Below, one piece after another: positions 1-11,716 of a stretch of DNA of 64,000 bases. The DNA comes from Ooceraea biroi (taxonomy: Eukaryota; Arthropoda; Insecta; Hymenoptera; Formicidae), in assembly GCF_003672135.1 (NCBI RefSeq), contig NC_039509.1, forward strand, positions 13,154,663 through 13,218,662. The letters run 5' to 3'. How positions within the stretch are numbered: position 1 is the first letter of the stretch; every line of letters begins with the position of its first letter. The translations under genes were made by a program, and so were the position numbers. The notes beneath the pieces were generated by a model. That model did not search any database and was not told where the DNA came from. It saw nothing but the letters and a program-made list of their open reading frames with translations.

Positions 1-1094
1 ATAAATTCTGGAGGATCGCGGAAGAGCTTAAAAATCCCTCGCGGAAGTTTCGGGATCAAGGAATTGTTATCGGTTGATTAACGCGCGCGTGATGAATTTA
101 CGCCGACGTGAATCGCACTGTGTGACACAGCGTGGTGGTTGCGATACGCGGCAGAATGAATTATTCTAAGAACAAAGTTCTGCTCGGCGGTGTTACGTGA
201 TAAATAGAAATTATCCCCGTGAAATGCCCGACTGGGTGTCATCGTCAGACACCGCCGCGAATCCAGGTTGAGAACGTTACTGGTTGCCGTTACTGCTGTT
301 AGTTTAATCCCCTAATCCGCGCGCATTAATTACGATGCGCGCACACGGCCGCGACATGTAAGAGCAATTTTGCATTCTAGCGTGGCGAATGCGCGTTAAT
401 ACTCTCGTTTCATGTACTTACCGCTAAGCACGTAACAGCTTTCCGTCGTGCGCCGTAATCTGCACGACTGGATTTTTTCGAAATTGTCGTTTTGCGTGCA
501 TTCGGCGAGCATTATTGCATATTATTTTTTCGCGGGACGAATTGTCGCCGGAAGAAATCTTGTTAGTAGATTGTTTAATGAGCTGGATGTATCTTGTCTA
601 ATTTGCATTCTATGATCATATATATATTTTTTAAATTTATTATTCACGTATTATTTCGAATAATTAACGAAAATCTGATTTTAAAGAGGTGTTAAACAAC
701 ATATATTTTTCATTATTATTATTTTTTCGTAATTAAATATCTATTTTAGGATAAAAACTACAGAATGTTTGATGCAAATAAAATGCGTTTAATATTCGCT
801 AAAACTGACGTACAGTCTTGTTTACTTTATAAATGTGCTATCAGATTTGCTTGTGCAATTTCAAGTAGTCACGCTCGTTCCTAATCAAAGTTTCGCACAT
901 AGTTAGCACTTGGTTCTTTAGTATGCGAGGGACCGGAAATGTCAACGCTTAACTACGCATGCACATGTACACGCGGTTATTTCGTTGGAGAAAGACGGGT
1001 ATGTGTGCTTGAGCGATTGTAATTAAGTTCGTCGGCGCAGCAACGATTCAATCCAATTAGGGCGCAAGACCTTAATTAGCACACGCGCATATTC
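1..1094. other. Non-coding flank, no gene seen
   Basis: This stretch lies beyond the 3' end of the dpr gene and before the first mariner. It alternates CpG-rich and AT-rich sequence. I see no reading frame with a recognisable domain, no RNA gene and no paired inverted repeat in it. Confidence 0.6.
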
Positions 1095-1096
1095 TA

Positions 1097-2384
1097 TTGG
1101 GTTGGCCAAAAAGTAATTGCGTTTTTTTTTATATAAATAAAAGGCGAATTTTTCATGGGAAACAAAAACTTTATTAAACAATATATTGTCAATTTTGTTT
1201 GATTATCTTTTGCCATTTTTCACACAACTTCATGATTCCGCGCTCAAAAAAGTTCTTATCTTTTTCAGCAAAAAACAATTCCAACAACGATTTGATATCC
1301 TCATCAGCAGTAAAGGTTTTACCATTCAAGGCGTTTTGCAAAGAACGAAACAAATGGTAATCTGATGGTGCCAGGTCTGGCGAATATGGTGGATGTGGTA
1401 ACACGTCCCATCCAAGCTGCAACAATTTTTCACGAGTGACCAAACTTGTATGTGGTCTAGCGTTATCATGGTGAAACACAACACCTTTGCGATTCACCAA
1501 TTCTGAACGTTTCTGTTTGATGACATCATTTAATTTATCCAGTTGACGACAGTATACGTCTGAATTAATGGTTTGATTCCTTGCAAGCAGCTCAAAATAC
1601 ACAATACCTTTAAAGTCCCACCAGACTGACAGCATAATCTTTCTTTGGTGAATATCTGCTTTTCAAGTGCTTTGAGCAGGTTCATCACGCTTGCTCCACG
1701 ATCTTTTTCGTTTGACGTTGTTGTAGACGATCCATTTTTCGTCGCCTGTTATCATACGTTTCAAAAATGGATCATTTTCCTCACGTTTCAAAAGAGAATC
1801 GCAGATGTCAATACGCTTAGTGAGATGAACTTCTTTGAGCTCATGTGGTACCCAAATATCGAGCTTACTAATGTATCCAAATCGTTTTAAATGGTTTTCA
1901 ACACTCGATTTCGATATGTTAAGATTCTCAGTAATCTCTCGGGTCGTTAAACGCCGATTGGAATCGATCAGTGCCTTTATTTTGTCATCATCAATTTCGA
2001 TTGGCCTTCCTGAGCGTGGTGCATCTTTCACATTAAAATCTCCAGATCGAAATTTAGTAAACGAATTTTGACACTGCCGCAGTTTTAAAGCATCTTCGCC
2101 ATATACATGACATAACTTTTTATGAGCTTGCACAGCGTTTTTCCCTTTTCGGAAGTAATAAAACAAAATATGAGGAAAATGTTCTTTTTGATTTTCCATT
2201 TTGAAATCGACGGCAAACAAACAATTGTTAACGAAATCGTGTACTTTCTTTTTGTAAAACAAGCTTGAACTGTGAGTTGTTAACCTACATAATGAATTTG
2301 CGGTTTAGAATGAAGTTAGTTACATTTCAAGACATGTATGTCCATCTATTGGAAAAAAACGCAATTACTTTTTGGCCAACCCAA
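1097..2384 (-). mobile_element. Mariner (DD34D) transposon, copy 1, full length but inactive
   Basis: The element is 1288 bp and ends in near-perfect inverted repeats starting TTGGGTTGGCCAAAAAGTAA. It is flanked by the TA dinucleotide at 1095-1096 and 2385-2386, the standard Tc1/mariner target duplication. The single transposase gene is on the minus strand and is broken by stops (see 1174-2199). It lies downstream of the dpr terminal exon. By hand comparison it differs from copy 2 (19701-20977) at about eleven positions plus one 11-bp gap, under 1% divergence, so both insertions are young. Confidence 0.97.
1174..2199 (-). pseudogene. Mariner transposase, two in-frame stops
   Basis: Cut-and-paste DD34D transposase, 342 codons including the final stop, close to the usual length of about 345. 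I chose the Met followed by ENQKEHFPH as start because it aligns with related mariner N-termini; an upstream Met at 2262 lies in the leader. The first third is the paired-like helix-turn-helix region (KFRSGDF, APRSGRP, LNISKSSVENHL), followed by the WVPHEL linker. Catalytic residues are Asp153 (TGDEKW), Asp245 (HHDNARPH) and Asp280 (LAPSDYHLF), with 34 residues between the last two. Codon 179 (1663-1665) is TGA where a related element in this window has TCA (Ser). A second TGA at 1189-1191 replaces the Gly codon seen in copy 2 and removes the last five residues. The frame is otherwise intact. As it stands it cannot make a full-length protein without readthrough. Confidence 0.95.
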
Positions 2385-4035
2385 TAGATTAAAAAGAAAA
2401 GTGTTTTAAGAACTCACGCGCATATATATCGGGTGAAGGACCTGTTAATTTATCACAATGCAAAAATCTCACGGGATTTCAATAACAAACCATTCCGAAA
2501 ACTGCCACACGCGTAGATGAAGACACAGACTATAAGAAACATTAAAGGATATCGAGAAAGTAACAATTTCCAACCATTGTTCCAACAAACAGTTGAAAGT
2601 TAATAGCTACTGGCGAATAAAGTTAGTGAATTAATTCAGTAGCGAGAACAAAGTAACGAAATTTCGTTCCTCCGCTGTTTCTCCACAAAGAGTGTCACCG
2701 CGAATCCAGGATTCGAGTTAGCGATTTGAGTGACACGAAACATGCGTTTTTCACGTAGGCCAGTATACGCTTTTCGTCCAAATGCGTCCCTAATTTCCTT
2801 TTCTCTCGGGCGTCACCCGTGTTCTATGTACTTTGTCCCGAATGCGATGCGCGCACGGTTGCATGTCCCCCGGGATCCGCGGTGCGACACGACGTCTCTT
2901 AAAAAATTCACTGCATATATCATCGGTGGATTGTCGCGACTTTGCAAGGGACGGGTAGGTGGATACGCGTAAATATTCATCGTGCTGCCCCCGCCGGTCT
3001 GATTGCGTCGCCTCGCCGACGACTATGTACCGTTACGATTCCACGCGCTGCACCCGAGGGTACCTGACCCTGAGGTCAAATCGAAGAACTTGGGATTTGC
3101 GAAGCAGCCTTGAGCATGTACGAAATTTATTTGCGCCGACAAAAAAGCTCTATTTTAATATATAAATGTAAAAGTATCTGAGATAAGAGATATAAAATCC
3201 GGCTTTGTCTCTGAGGAATCGCTGAATCAGCAATCGTTAAAGATATTAATAACTAACGTCTACTATAAAACTAGAAATGTCGATTATGTTTCTTTAAAAA
3301 GTAGAATTCGCCACATTTTCGGAATGAACGGCTCGATTAATGAGGTCAAAAGGACTCCCGTTTCGGGAACATTGAGCGGGCTAAGGAAAATTAATCGGGC
3401 GCCGCCGTTATTTTGCAACGATGGTCTGCAAGTGAGAGAGACTTCATGAGACGAAGCCGGAGGATCCTTAAATATCCCCGACGGGAAAAGTTCGGGAGCG
3501 CATCGGGGTCACGGCTATCGATCTCCGTGCGAGCCATCTCCTCGCAGCCGTTGCCATTAGCTCCGAATTACCCACCATCTCCGACGGGATGGACGAAGAC
3601 TTATGTTGTAATCTGATTTACATTCCCGCACGTTGTAATTGTATATTGCGGCTGCCGATAATAATGAAATTAAAAATTAAGCAAAATCGAAAAGCAATTA
3701 GTTCTGATATTTTTCACTTTTTCCTTGTCACGTCTCAACGTAGTACATTTGATATGAAATTAGTATTAATAAGGATTAATATATTAAAGGAGATTCTTAG
3801 GTGAAAATGAATCGAAAAGCATTGCGTGGGTAATTTTTATTTACAAGAGTAAAACATTATGTACAAGAATGCGCTTTCTCGCAAGAGAATCGTGTGAAAA
3901 CAAGATCGTGAAAAGGATGTGGGTGGGTGAGTGGGTGGGGAACACAGTTTCCATCCGGTTAGCCGTGGGTGTAAATCATACGAGTCGCAAAGTCGCGTGG
4001 TTTACATACATTTCTCTACTATTATCTGTACCTGG

Positions 4036-4091
4036 GTACGTGTATGTGTACGTGTCTGTGTATGTATGTACGTGTACACGCATGTACGCGC
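4036..4091. repeat. Imperfect GT-rich microsatellite
   Basis: Alternating GT/GTAT/ACGT units, about 55 bp with interruptions. Simple-sequence repeat only. Confidence 0.75.
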
Positions 4092-5820
4092 GTGTCTTCT
4101 CTGTTTCCTTTAAGTTTCGTTTAACACTTATGCCGTAAGTAGAAAGTACCTTCGCCGCGGTGCGGTCACGGGGATAGGACCGATCCACGCTTAGTTTTAT
4201 TACATCGCTCCACGGGGTTAAATTTGCTCTCGTGACACATTTATGTTACACTTAACACTTTCCTCTCTCACGAAATTCATTCGAGGCACGGGACGCAAGT
4301 CCGTTTCATCAGCTCGCTCGCCCTCCTCTTCTCAGCGACGCTCGCGCTCGATTATGTCTGTCTGTTCATCGCCCGTCGTTAATTTGTCGTTAATTCTTAC
4401 ACCTGCATCTCGCTGCCGTAAACTTGTAGATATCACGGCGCCAGTTATTCGTAAATTCCAGCAACACGCGACGACGTTACGTTTGATCGTTCCCGTGCGT
4501 GAAACACGAGAACCGTCGCTAATTACAAACTGTGTAAGAACGCTAAGACTCTCCTCGTCGACGCCGTCGTTGCTAAAATTCTTGAATAACACTGACTCGT
4601 CACTCGCGGATATGAAGAATTTTCTGACTGCTCTGCTCGTGATCGCATGAATTGTTACACACGCTTGCCATTACTTTAATAATAAGTAGCACCAATGCTA
4701 AGTCGCGCATTAAACTAATCCGTGAGCTAAATGAAACGAATGTTTGTCAGTGTTTCGCATTTTACTAATTAAGTATTCGCGAATAGCAGAAACTTTCATT
4801 TCTTATTTTATTTTATCATCTATATGTGTAAATGCAGAGTGCAAAGAAATTTGTCGCCTGCGAAAGTAACTAATTTACTGGGTCGCGCCAATGACTGGTG
4901 ACTTTTTATGATGAAAGTGTATATTATAAATTAAACTATTAAACTTAACAATGTCGTGATTGCAGATTGATATTACTTCATTATCGTATCCCGATCATTA
5001 AGTTATAGACAATAAAAACAAGTAAATACTAAAAAGATAGAAAATATCAAAGTAAAACATAATTAAGAATCAATGCTCGGATGAAATAGGAGCAATTAGT
5101 ATAACTAAATGAGATCTGATTGTTATTTAAGGAGACTATTGAACGGTGTTTGTAATTATTAATTTCGGACGTAAATTAATGTTGAAAATATTACGCAACA
5201 TGCCAATTACTGGGAAACGCTTGCAAAGCGGAACCGCCTCAGGCCGCTCGTTAACATGACGCAGCTATTTAACGTTTTACACATACGGTCCGACTGTAAA
5301 TATGCTGTTATTGCAATTGCAGCAGTATGTGACAAGTTTTGGCTTCGAATTTCTCGCAGTCGGGAAAGATTGATTCAGACATTCGTCGCAGAGTCCGTGG
5401 TTCTGGGACACCGTGTATGCGGCTGCCTCGTACTTCGCTTAACCCTTAGGCACAAAGCTACCCCTTTATTACGTAAGAACGAGCTGTCTCGCAGAGATTA
5501 TCTTCGTATTTCTCACCCTAGCGGTCAAACCCACGGCTTAAATTTAAGATAAACGGGACGAGGGTTTCCGCGACAGATTAAAAAGAGCGAGATAAATCCT
5601 ATCACGGAATTTACTTCCGTGATAACGTATACGACGCAATTAAAGTATGATAATGAGATTCAACTGTTTAGATCCAAACTTCTCACTGCGGTGAGCAGTT
5701 AGAGTAGTTAAAACGAAACTGGACAAATCATGGTTTACAATCGACATATTCTCATTACTTTACGCATAATTTGAACAATTAATTAAAAGGATAATGTCGA
5801 TAATAATGATAAGAATGATA

Positions 5821-5850
5821 ATAAAATGTAATAAAATGTAATAAAATGTA
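5821..5850. repeat. Three tandem copies of ATAAAATGTA
   Basis: Three exact copies of a 10-bp unit directly in tandem, followed by a decayed fourth start. Confidence 0.9.
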
Positions 5851-6231
5851 ACGAGAAATAATGTTAATAATAATGCTGATTCGCGATTATTACGTATCGT
5901 AGAGATAATATATATATATTTTTTTTCTAATGAGAATTGCTTTTCAGAAATCGATTAATTCAAACAGATGAAGATCACAGTTGGAAATTATCAACCCTCA
6001 GATCTCGTAAATTTTCGTTTCGGGTTTCGACGAAAATCTCACATTATTCGCGCGATCATGATGATCACAATTCTTCGTTCTCGACCGCTATGATGAAACC
6101 AACCGAGATTTCAATTCAGGACAGTCTGTGCTGGAAGGGTTAACGTTAAGGGTGTTCAGATAGTTGTGTCGCAATGCGATCATCGGTTCTACGAGTCGCG
6201 GATGACACCTTCGTATACACACACGCACACA

Positions 6232-6335
6232 TTATCTCAGTTGACCCAGAAGGAAGGCGAGCATCATCAGGACCGTTTTCGAGTTGGGCGAGCCGGCTGC
6301 CGTGTTTCCGTGTTGCATGGCGGCCGGATGTTCAC
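6232..6335 (-). CDS. dpr1-like: dpr-family protein, terminal coding exon (C-terminal tail)
   Basis: Last coding exon of the dpr-family gene. The acceptor is a clear polypyrimidine tract ending CAG just above 6335. The exon enters in phase 1: its first two bases complete the Gly codon begun in exon 39846-39943, giving VINGEHPAAMQHG. The GEHPAAMQ motif just after Ig2 is a hallmark of insect Dpr proteins. After it comes a short Ser/Asn/Thr-rich spacer, then a hydrophobic run (VLMMLAFLLG) that ends at the TAA stop at 6232-6234. That tail could be a GPI-attachment signal or a short membrane anchor; I infer surface attachment. The exon adds 33 residues plus the stop. A CA/GT repeat lies 24-44 bases upstream of the acceptor. 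Dpr proteins are neuronal Ig-family receptors that pair with DIP partners in synaptic wiring. Confidence 0.95.
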
Positions 6336-6358
6336 CTGAAACAGAAAAACGTGTAAAC

Positions 6359-6379
6359 GTGTGTGTGTGCGTGTGTGTG
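6359..6379. repeat. (GT)n microsatellite just upstream of the dpr terminal acceptor
   Basis: GT alternation with one GC interruption. Read on the gene's strand it is a CA repeat 24-44 bases before the last 3' splice site, inside the zone where branch point and splicing factors bind. Confidence 0.9.
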
Positions 6380-8275
6380 AGAGGAAGCATTCCTCCCTTT
6401 ATCAACCCGCGAATCCATGCCTGACGATCTCGCACAACGAGATGCAACCAAGTTGCAGTGTGTGGGATACAGCGTGGATGCAAGGTAGTCAAGGCAGTCA
6501 AGAACTTCAATTTTTCGCAACTACGTAAGTAAAGCGCGACCCTCTCCAGACAATGGAAGGAAACACCAATTGTAGGAATTTCATGCAAAAATTGTGACGG
6601 ATAAGAAATTGCGTAGCTTCACTGCTGCAATATATATATGTATACTCGATTCGGGGTGTACTCTGTTTCCTCCCGCGGGAATGTCTGTCTTTTAGCCCTT
6701 TTTCTGTTCTGTTTCTGTTCATATTGAGCATTTTCACTTCGAAACCTACATTTTGGCATTTTAATATTGTGCGATATTAAAATCGGCTGGATTTCACTTA
6801 TTCACGGTATATTAAAACACTTGCATCTGTTAACGGATAGGATAATTGTAAATTTTATAGCATGCTGTCGGGAATACATTATGAAGTTTCTACTTGTTGA
6901 TTACCTAGTTTTTATTTTTCATTGTTGTTTTTTAAAGAAGATCCATGGTTTAGAGTTTTCATGATTGTTCCCGTATTAATGCGATCCTGCTTAATACTCG
7001 AAATATTTTTAGTTTTTGCAGGTGCAAAATTGTGAGTTTTATGATGATGGAAGGTATCGACTTTTTAGCTATTTGCACGGTCAGGCGCGAACCTCCGGCT
7101 ATGAAATGTTAAAGAGCCCTCCATAGAACGAGTTAGGTAACTCGGAGCGAAACACACTCTCAAATTTGACGAAATTTTATACGGCGTCGGCGTCGCAGCC
7201 TCGGTGGATTTGTGAATAGAATTGGGGTCAGTGCGATATAGCAAGAATACATCGCTCCGAGCGAAACGGCAGCTTGTTACTCTCATGTGTCGAGAAGGTG
7301 TTCGTATCCTCGATTGATTTCTTGGAGGACAGTTCTGGAATGGAATGAGCGTCGTGAGAGCGGTTTGCGCTCGTTTTTCGCGTTTACTTGACCCTCGACA
7401 AGCCGCGTACACGAATATCCTTTTCTTGTATTATTCTTCCAGCAATGCTGCTTTCGAGACACGAGGTCCGATATCGAGTGTCTAGCGTACTCTGAGGAGT
7501 GCTCCAGCAGGGTTCGGATCGCGCTTTGCGAAGATTGCGATCACGAGCGTTTTCCCGGGTTACATCTTTATCGCGCTCAAGGTACGAGAATTCAATGTAA
7601 GTACAATGGAAGTCAATTCCCAAAGATCACGTTTCGTCATAGATCTAAAAATTCCGAATTTACATATCTCTCAAAACTAAGAGAGCAGCAATTTCTTAAT
7701 CACATCGTCCTGTATTCTCATATCACATTCTCTTTTTCTATTGTTTTAATTCGTTAATCTATTGTTAATCACTTCAAGTCTGCCTGCAGGCTCATTATAA
7801 AGAGTCTTGGTCTAAATTCGAGTGTGAATTAACAAATCGCAAATCGCGGTCGCTACATGGCATGGGGGTGAATAACTGATGCATAGCGCGAGGAATCAAA
7901 TCAACCAGCCTCTCATCCCCATCACACCCCCTTCGCGAAGTTACCATCGATTTAATATGCGCCACGCGAATTCACGAGCTGTTACGTGCATTTTTGGAAC
8001 AATCGCCGGGGGTCGGGTGTTATACGTTTCTATTAACCGCGTTCATTTGTCTCTCACCGCACGATCGGATTCGTTATTTAGCTTTATGCGAACATTCCAA
8101 ATAACGAACGCATTTGCATCTATCCCGTCCATAACGCACGTGCTGTGGTGTCGGATTTAACATTCATAATCGGCCGATTATCCCGAAAACGGATTTGTTG
8201 CGACGTGATTTGTTGGCGAGTTATTTTACTTTCGGCTATTATCTGCGCAAAACTTTTTATTAATAGTTTATTGTG

Positions 8276-8319
8276 GAAACATATTATTCGTTTGTATTGA
8301 AAACGTATTATTCGTTTGT
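8276..8319. repeat. Short direct duplication (about 20 bp)
   Basis: Two nearly identical copies of a unit ending TATTATTCGTTTGT, at 8276-8295 and 8299-8319. Confidence 0.8.
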
Positions 8320-11099
8320 TACGTTCGAATAATTAATCCTACGTGGCAATATTGTTAAACGTTTCATTTATTCTGTAACACGCGACAATTTTATTTAAAT
8401 AATCGCTTTTTATTTCAAAAACGTGGTAACAATATATATTGTATTAGATTTTAAACAACATTTATTTTTAACTGTATATATGCATGTGCATGGTGCAGTC
8501 TGTACCTGCATTTGATACATGTCCTAAATCTATGCAGTCGTTTATAAAACTGTTCAAAATGAAAAATATAGTTATTTAATATGTGTATACGATATCGCAA
8601 AGCGAAAAAAAAGTTACGATTTGTTGAGGTTTTCAAGGGCTCAACAATAAAAATAAAAGAGAATCAACATTTTCAATCTAATAATGCGTGAACCTTTAGG
8701 TACCTTTGTATTCCAATTTTCCCCTAATTTAATGAGGATGCAAACGTCTCGCAATGTATTGCGTATGAACGTAGTTCTCGTTGAAAATGTTCTTTCAAAG
8801 ATGAGATTGCAGCACTTAATTACATAACTAATAGAGAATTAAAATTCAATGAAATTCGTCAGCGATTTCACGTTGTAGCGGAACAATGGAGAACAATTAT
8901 TAATTCGCGTAAAGCGCATGGCAAAGATGAATTCTGCCCGGATATGACTGCAGAGAATAGGATGAAGTATAATTAACCGAATGCGCGAGTTAAATGAATT
9001 TTGCATCGCCGTTTAGCGCGAGCTCGTCGCAGAAAATTTTTTGCAACGAGTCACGATTACTATAACCGGATAGGACAGTTGTTGCATCGGATGAATAATT
9101 CAGCATCAATTTCAAAGAACTGCCGAGCAAGGAGCGACCGAATCATGCTGATTTTTATATTCCGCATAAAAATTGCAAAAAATTTTATTATCGCGAAAAT
9201 TATCCCGTTTAACGGAATACGATTAGCGAGATGTACCCGAGAAGCGAATGCTTATACATAACTCTCTCTCTCTTTCTCTGTTTTCCTTCATAAATTTTCG
9301 TCTAGTACGTCATTAGGCTCTTTGAGAGATGGGACACTGTTACTCTCATTCGTGTTTTCCATCCTGGTGCACGCTCGTATAATTACATCTTCGCAAATGC
9401 GTCGGTGCATTTAGCAGAGAACGCGCGATTTCGCGAAATTAATGTTCTTCTAACGGGCGCGAGAGGGGGCCTGCTCCTCCCGCCCCCCGTGCGAAAGAAA
9501 TAAGTCGGCAGGTCGTACAAATCGCGGCCGCGCGGCGCGCGTTTGCCTTGCCTTCTCTTCCTGTTATGCATATCTGAATATTTATCTTTCCGGAGTAGCC
9601 GGCGCGTGCATTCATCGAGCATAGAAGAAGAAAGATGAATTCATGCACTTCGCCCGAGATAATTACACTTCGGCCGAGGTCCGTAGCTCATTTGCACTGC
9701 CGGAAGAAACGCGCTTTTTTCGACGATGAAAGACGGCACTTCATTCGTTATTTGTATCAGCTTCCGCTCGCTATTCGCCATTTCCGTCTTAGCAGCAGGC
9801 TGTTTGAGCCTGCTAAAGGTGTTACATCATTATTGAAACTAATGATAAAAACGAGGACGAGAGAAATACAGAAAAAAGTTATAATAATTCTTTAATTATG
9901 TCAAATATATAAAATATCAAATTGCCAATCCAATGGAACATCAAATGTCTATTTTAATGTGAAATTAAACAATTCGTGTTATTAACGAAAAAATGAACGC
10001 ACTTCCAAGTCACGTTATAATTTAAGGATTTATAAGTGCATTCTTAATAGATTTGACAGATAAACAAATAGATAGGCTTGCATTTCCAACACGATCTGTT
10101 TGCAAAGATGCTTCCGATGAGAGCAATCAAATTCTCAATGAGATTGCCAGGTGGACTCGCGAGAAAGAGAAGATGATTTTCTTTTTGTCGCGTGTCTTAT
10201 AGTTTCCAGCGGATTTCGAAAATTGAATCGCGAGCATTGCATAAAGCTTTCTCTTTGTCCTTGTAATAAGACGATCCTAAGGAAAAGAAGTCCCTTCACT
10301 TTGTTAATCAAAAGAGAATAAAAAAGTCATACGCATTCTACATTCCTGATTTTTAATAGAATAAATAAGATACATGAAATGAATTCTTTTGAGATGTACT
10401 CGTGTACTTTATCATGTACTTTATGCTCTAATAAATATAATTTTCTTGAATCTAATGGATAATTACATCTAACACACGATATTTAAAGTGACGATATTGT
10501 ATGAGCAAGATAATGCAAATGAAAAATATTCTTTATATCTTTCAATATGTAATTTTTTTTAATATACGCATTGTTGAATAAAGTATACGACGACAGCAAA
10601 TATTACTGCAGGATGCTTTTAATATCGTATTTTAGTTATCCAGAGATAGTACATTATGCTCTGTTTTTTTGAAATGATATTGGGATTTAATAATAAATTT
10701 TTACTAAAATCAATTATGGTCTTCTCTAAAAATCATTTTTAAATACTAATATTGTATTACATTTCGTTTTGTGTTACTACAGAAAAAAGATATTATGAGA
10801 TATAAAATATTTTTATTAATATTTACACAATCTTCTTTAGATTTGTCCCCGCCATTAATAAATATTCTAACGTGCAATAAAGAGATAGTACCATCTTACT
10901 AGACAAAACAAAATGAATTAAAACGTAATTAAATTATATACACGCCTAAAAAGATCTAAGATTTTTAGCAGAGGAAAAAAATTCTCTCCACAAACATATA
11001 AGCTTAAAAAAATATCTTTGATATAAAAAGCGTGTCGCAATTAATTGTGCCATTCGACTGCAAAGTAATCGAATGATGGTCATAGTCGGTCATCGGGCG

Positions 11100-11530
11100 A
11101 ATCGAGCGAATCAACCGGTGCCATCTCCGAAGCCGCCTCCCAATTTCTCGTCTATTACGGAGCATCCGTTGCAAAACGGCGAGATAACCGCGAAAGGATA
11201 ATGCGCCCCGTCAGAATTGGTCGCACCGAGGCGAACAGTGCGGTGCAACCGTGGTCGCGCCGCGAAAATTACGGTGGTAACGGCACCCGCGTGGTTGCGA
11301 CTGAAACAACCGGAAAGATCCCCGGCTGTCGAAACACCGCGAAATTTCCCCGGCGTTCGTTGTCCGCAGCCGCTCGAAAACCCCTGTAATCTTTCGCGCA
11401 CGAAGCGCCGCGTAATTAACGCGCGTAGCTCGATCGACCGAAAAATTTCCGGGGTTGTTCCTGTTTCGGTGCGATTGCGATTCAGAGCGCGTAGGAAGCA
11501 TCACTATTGTAAGCGTCGGCCATGCCCCTT
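11100..11530. other. CpG-dense island in the last dpr intron
   Basis: A GC- and CpG-rich patch between AT-rich flanks, open in several frames on both strands at once (11111-11401, 11211-11504 and 11217-11534). Simultaneous openness on both strands is what high GC produces by chance, so I do not call an exon. It could be a regulatory island; nothing in the sequence proves that. Confidence 0.4.
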
Positions 11531-11630
11531 TTAGCTATATTATTCACACGGATCTTTGTTGCACTTTTTATCCAGAGAGAAGCGTATCGACGTTGAAACG
11601 AGTGGAGGAAACAAGATTTTTATGATATTA

Positions 11631-11716
11631 TCTATTTATATAATATATAAATACAGGTCTATTTATATAATATATAAAAATATAGTATCTATTTATATAA
11701 TATGTAAAAACAGGTC
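11631..11716. repeat. Three tandem AT-rich units of 27-30 bp
   Basis: Three copies beginning TCTATTTATATAATAT at 11631, 11658 and 11688, with slightly different tails. Confidence 0.85.

Larger units (their letters stand above)
2387..6231 (-). other. dpr 3' UTR and downstream flank
   Basis: On the minus strand this follows the dpr stop codon, so its upper part should be 3' UTR. The nearest AATAAA on that strand is at 5465-5470, about 760 bases past the stop; no transcript evidence supports it as the true cleavage signal. The stretch holds a GT-rich tract near 4036-4091 and a triple decamer repeat at 5821-5850. Frames on both strands (for example 4243-4650) match no family I recognise. Confidence 0.5.

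Noticed and set aside
1645..2071. Plus-strand open frames inside mariner copy 1, repeated in copy 2 at 20238-20664
   Set aside because: They are antisense to the transposase, and their identity between the copies follows from the transposon sequence.
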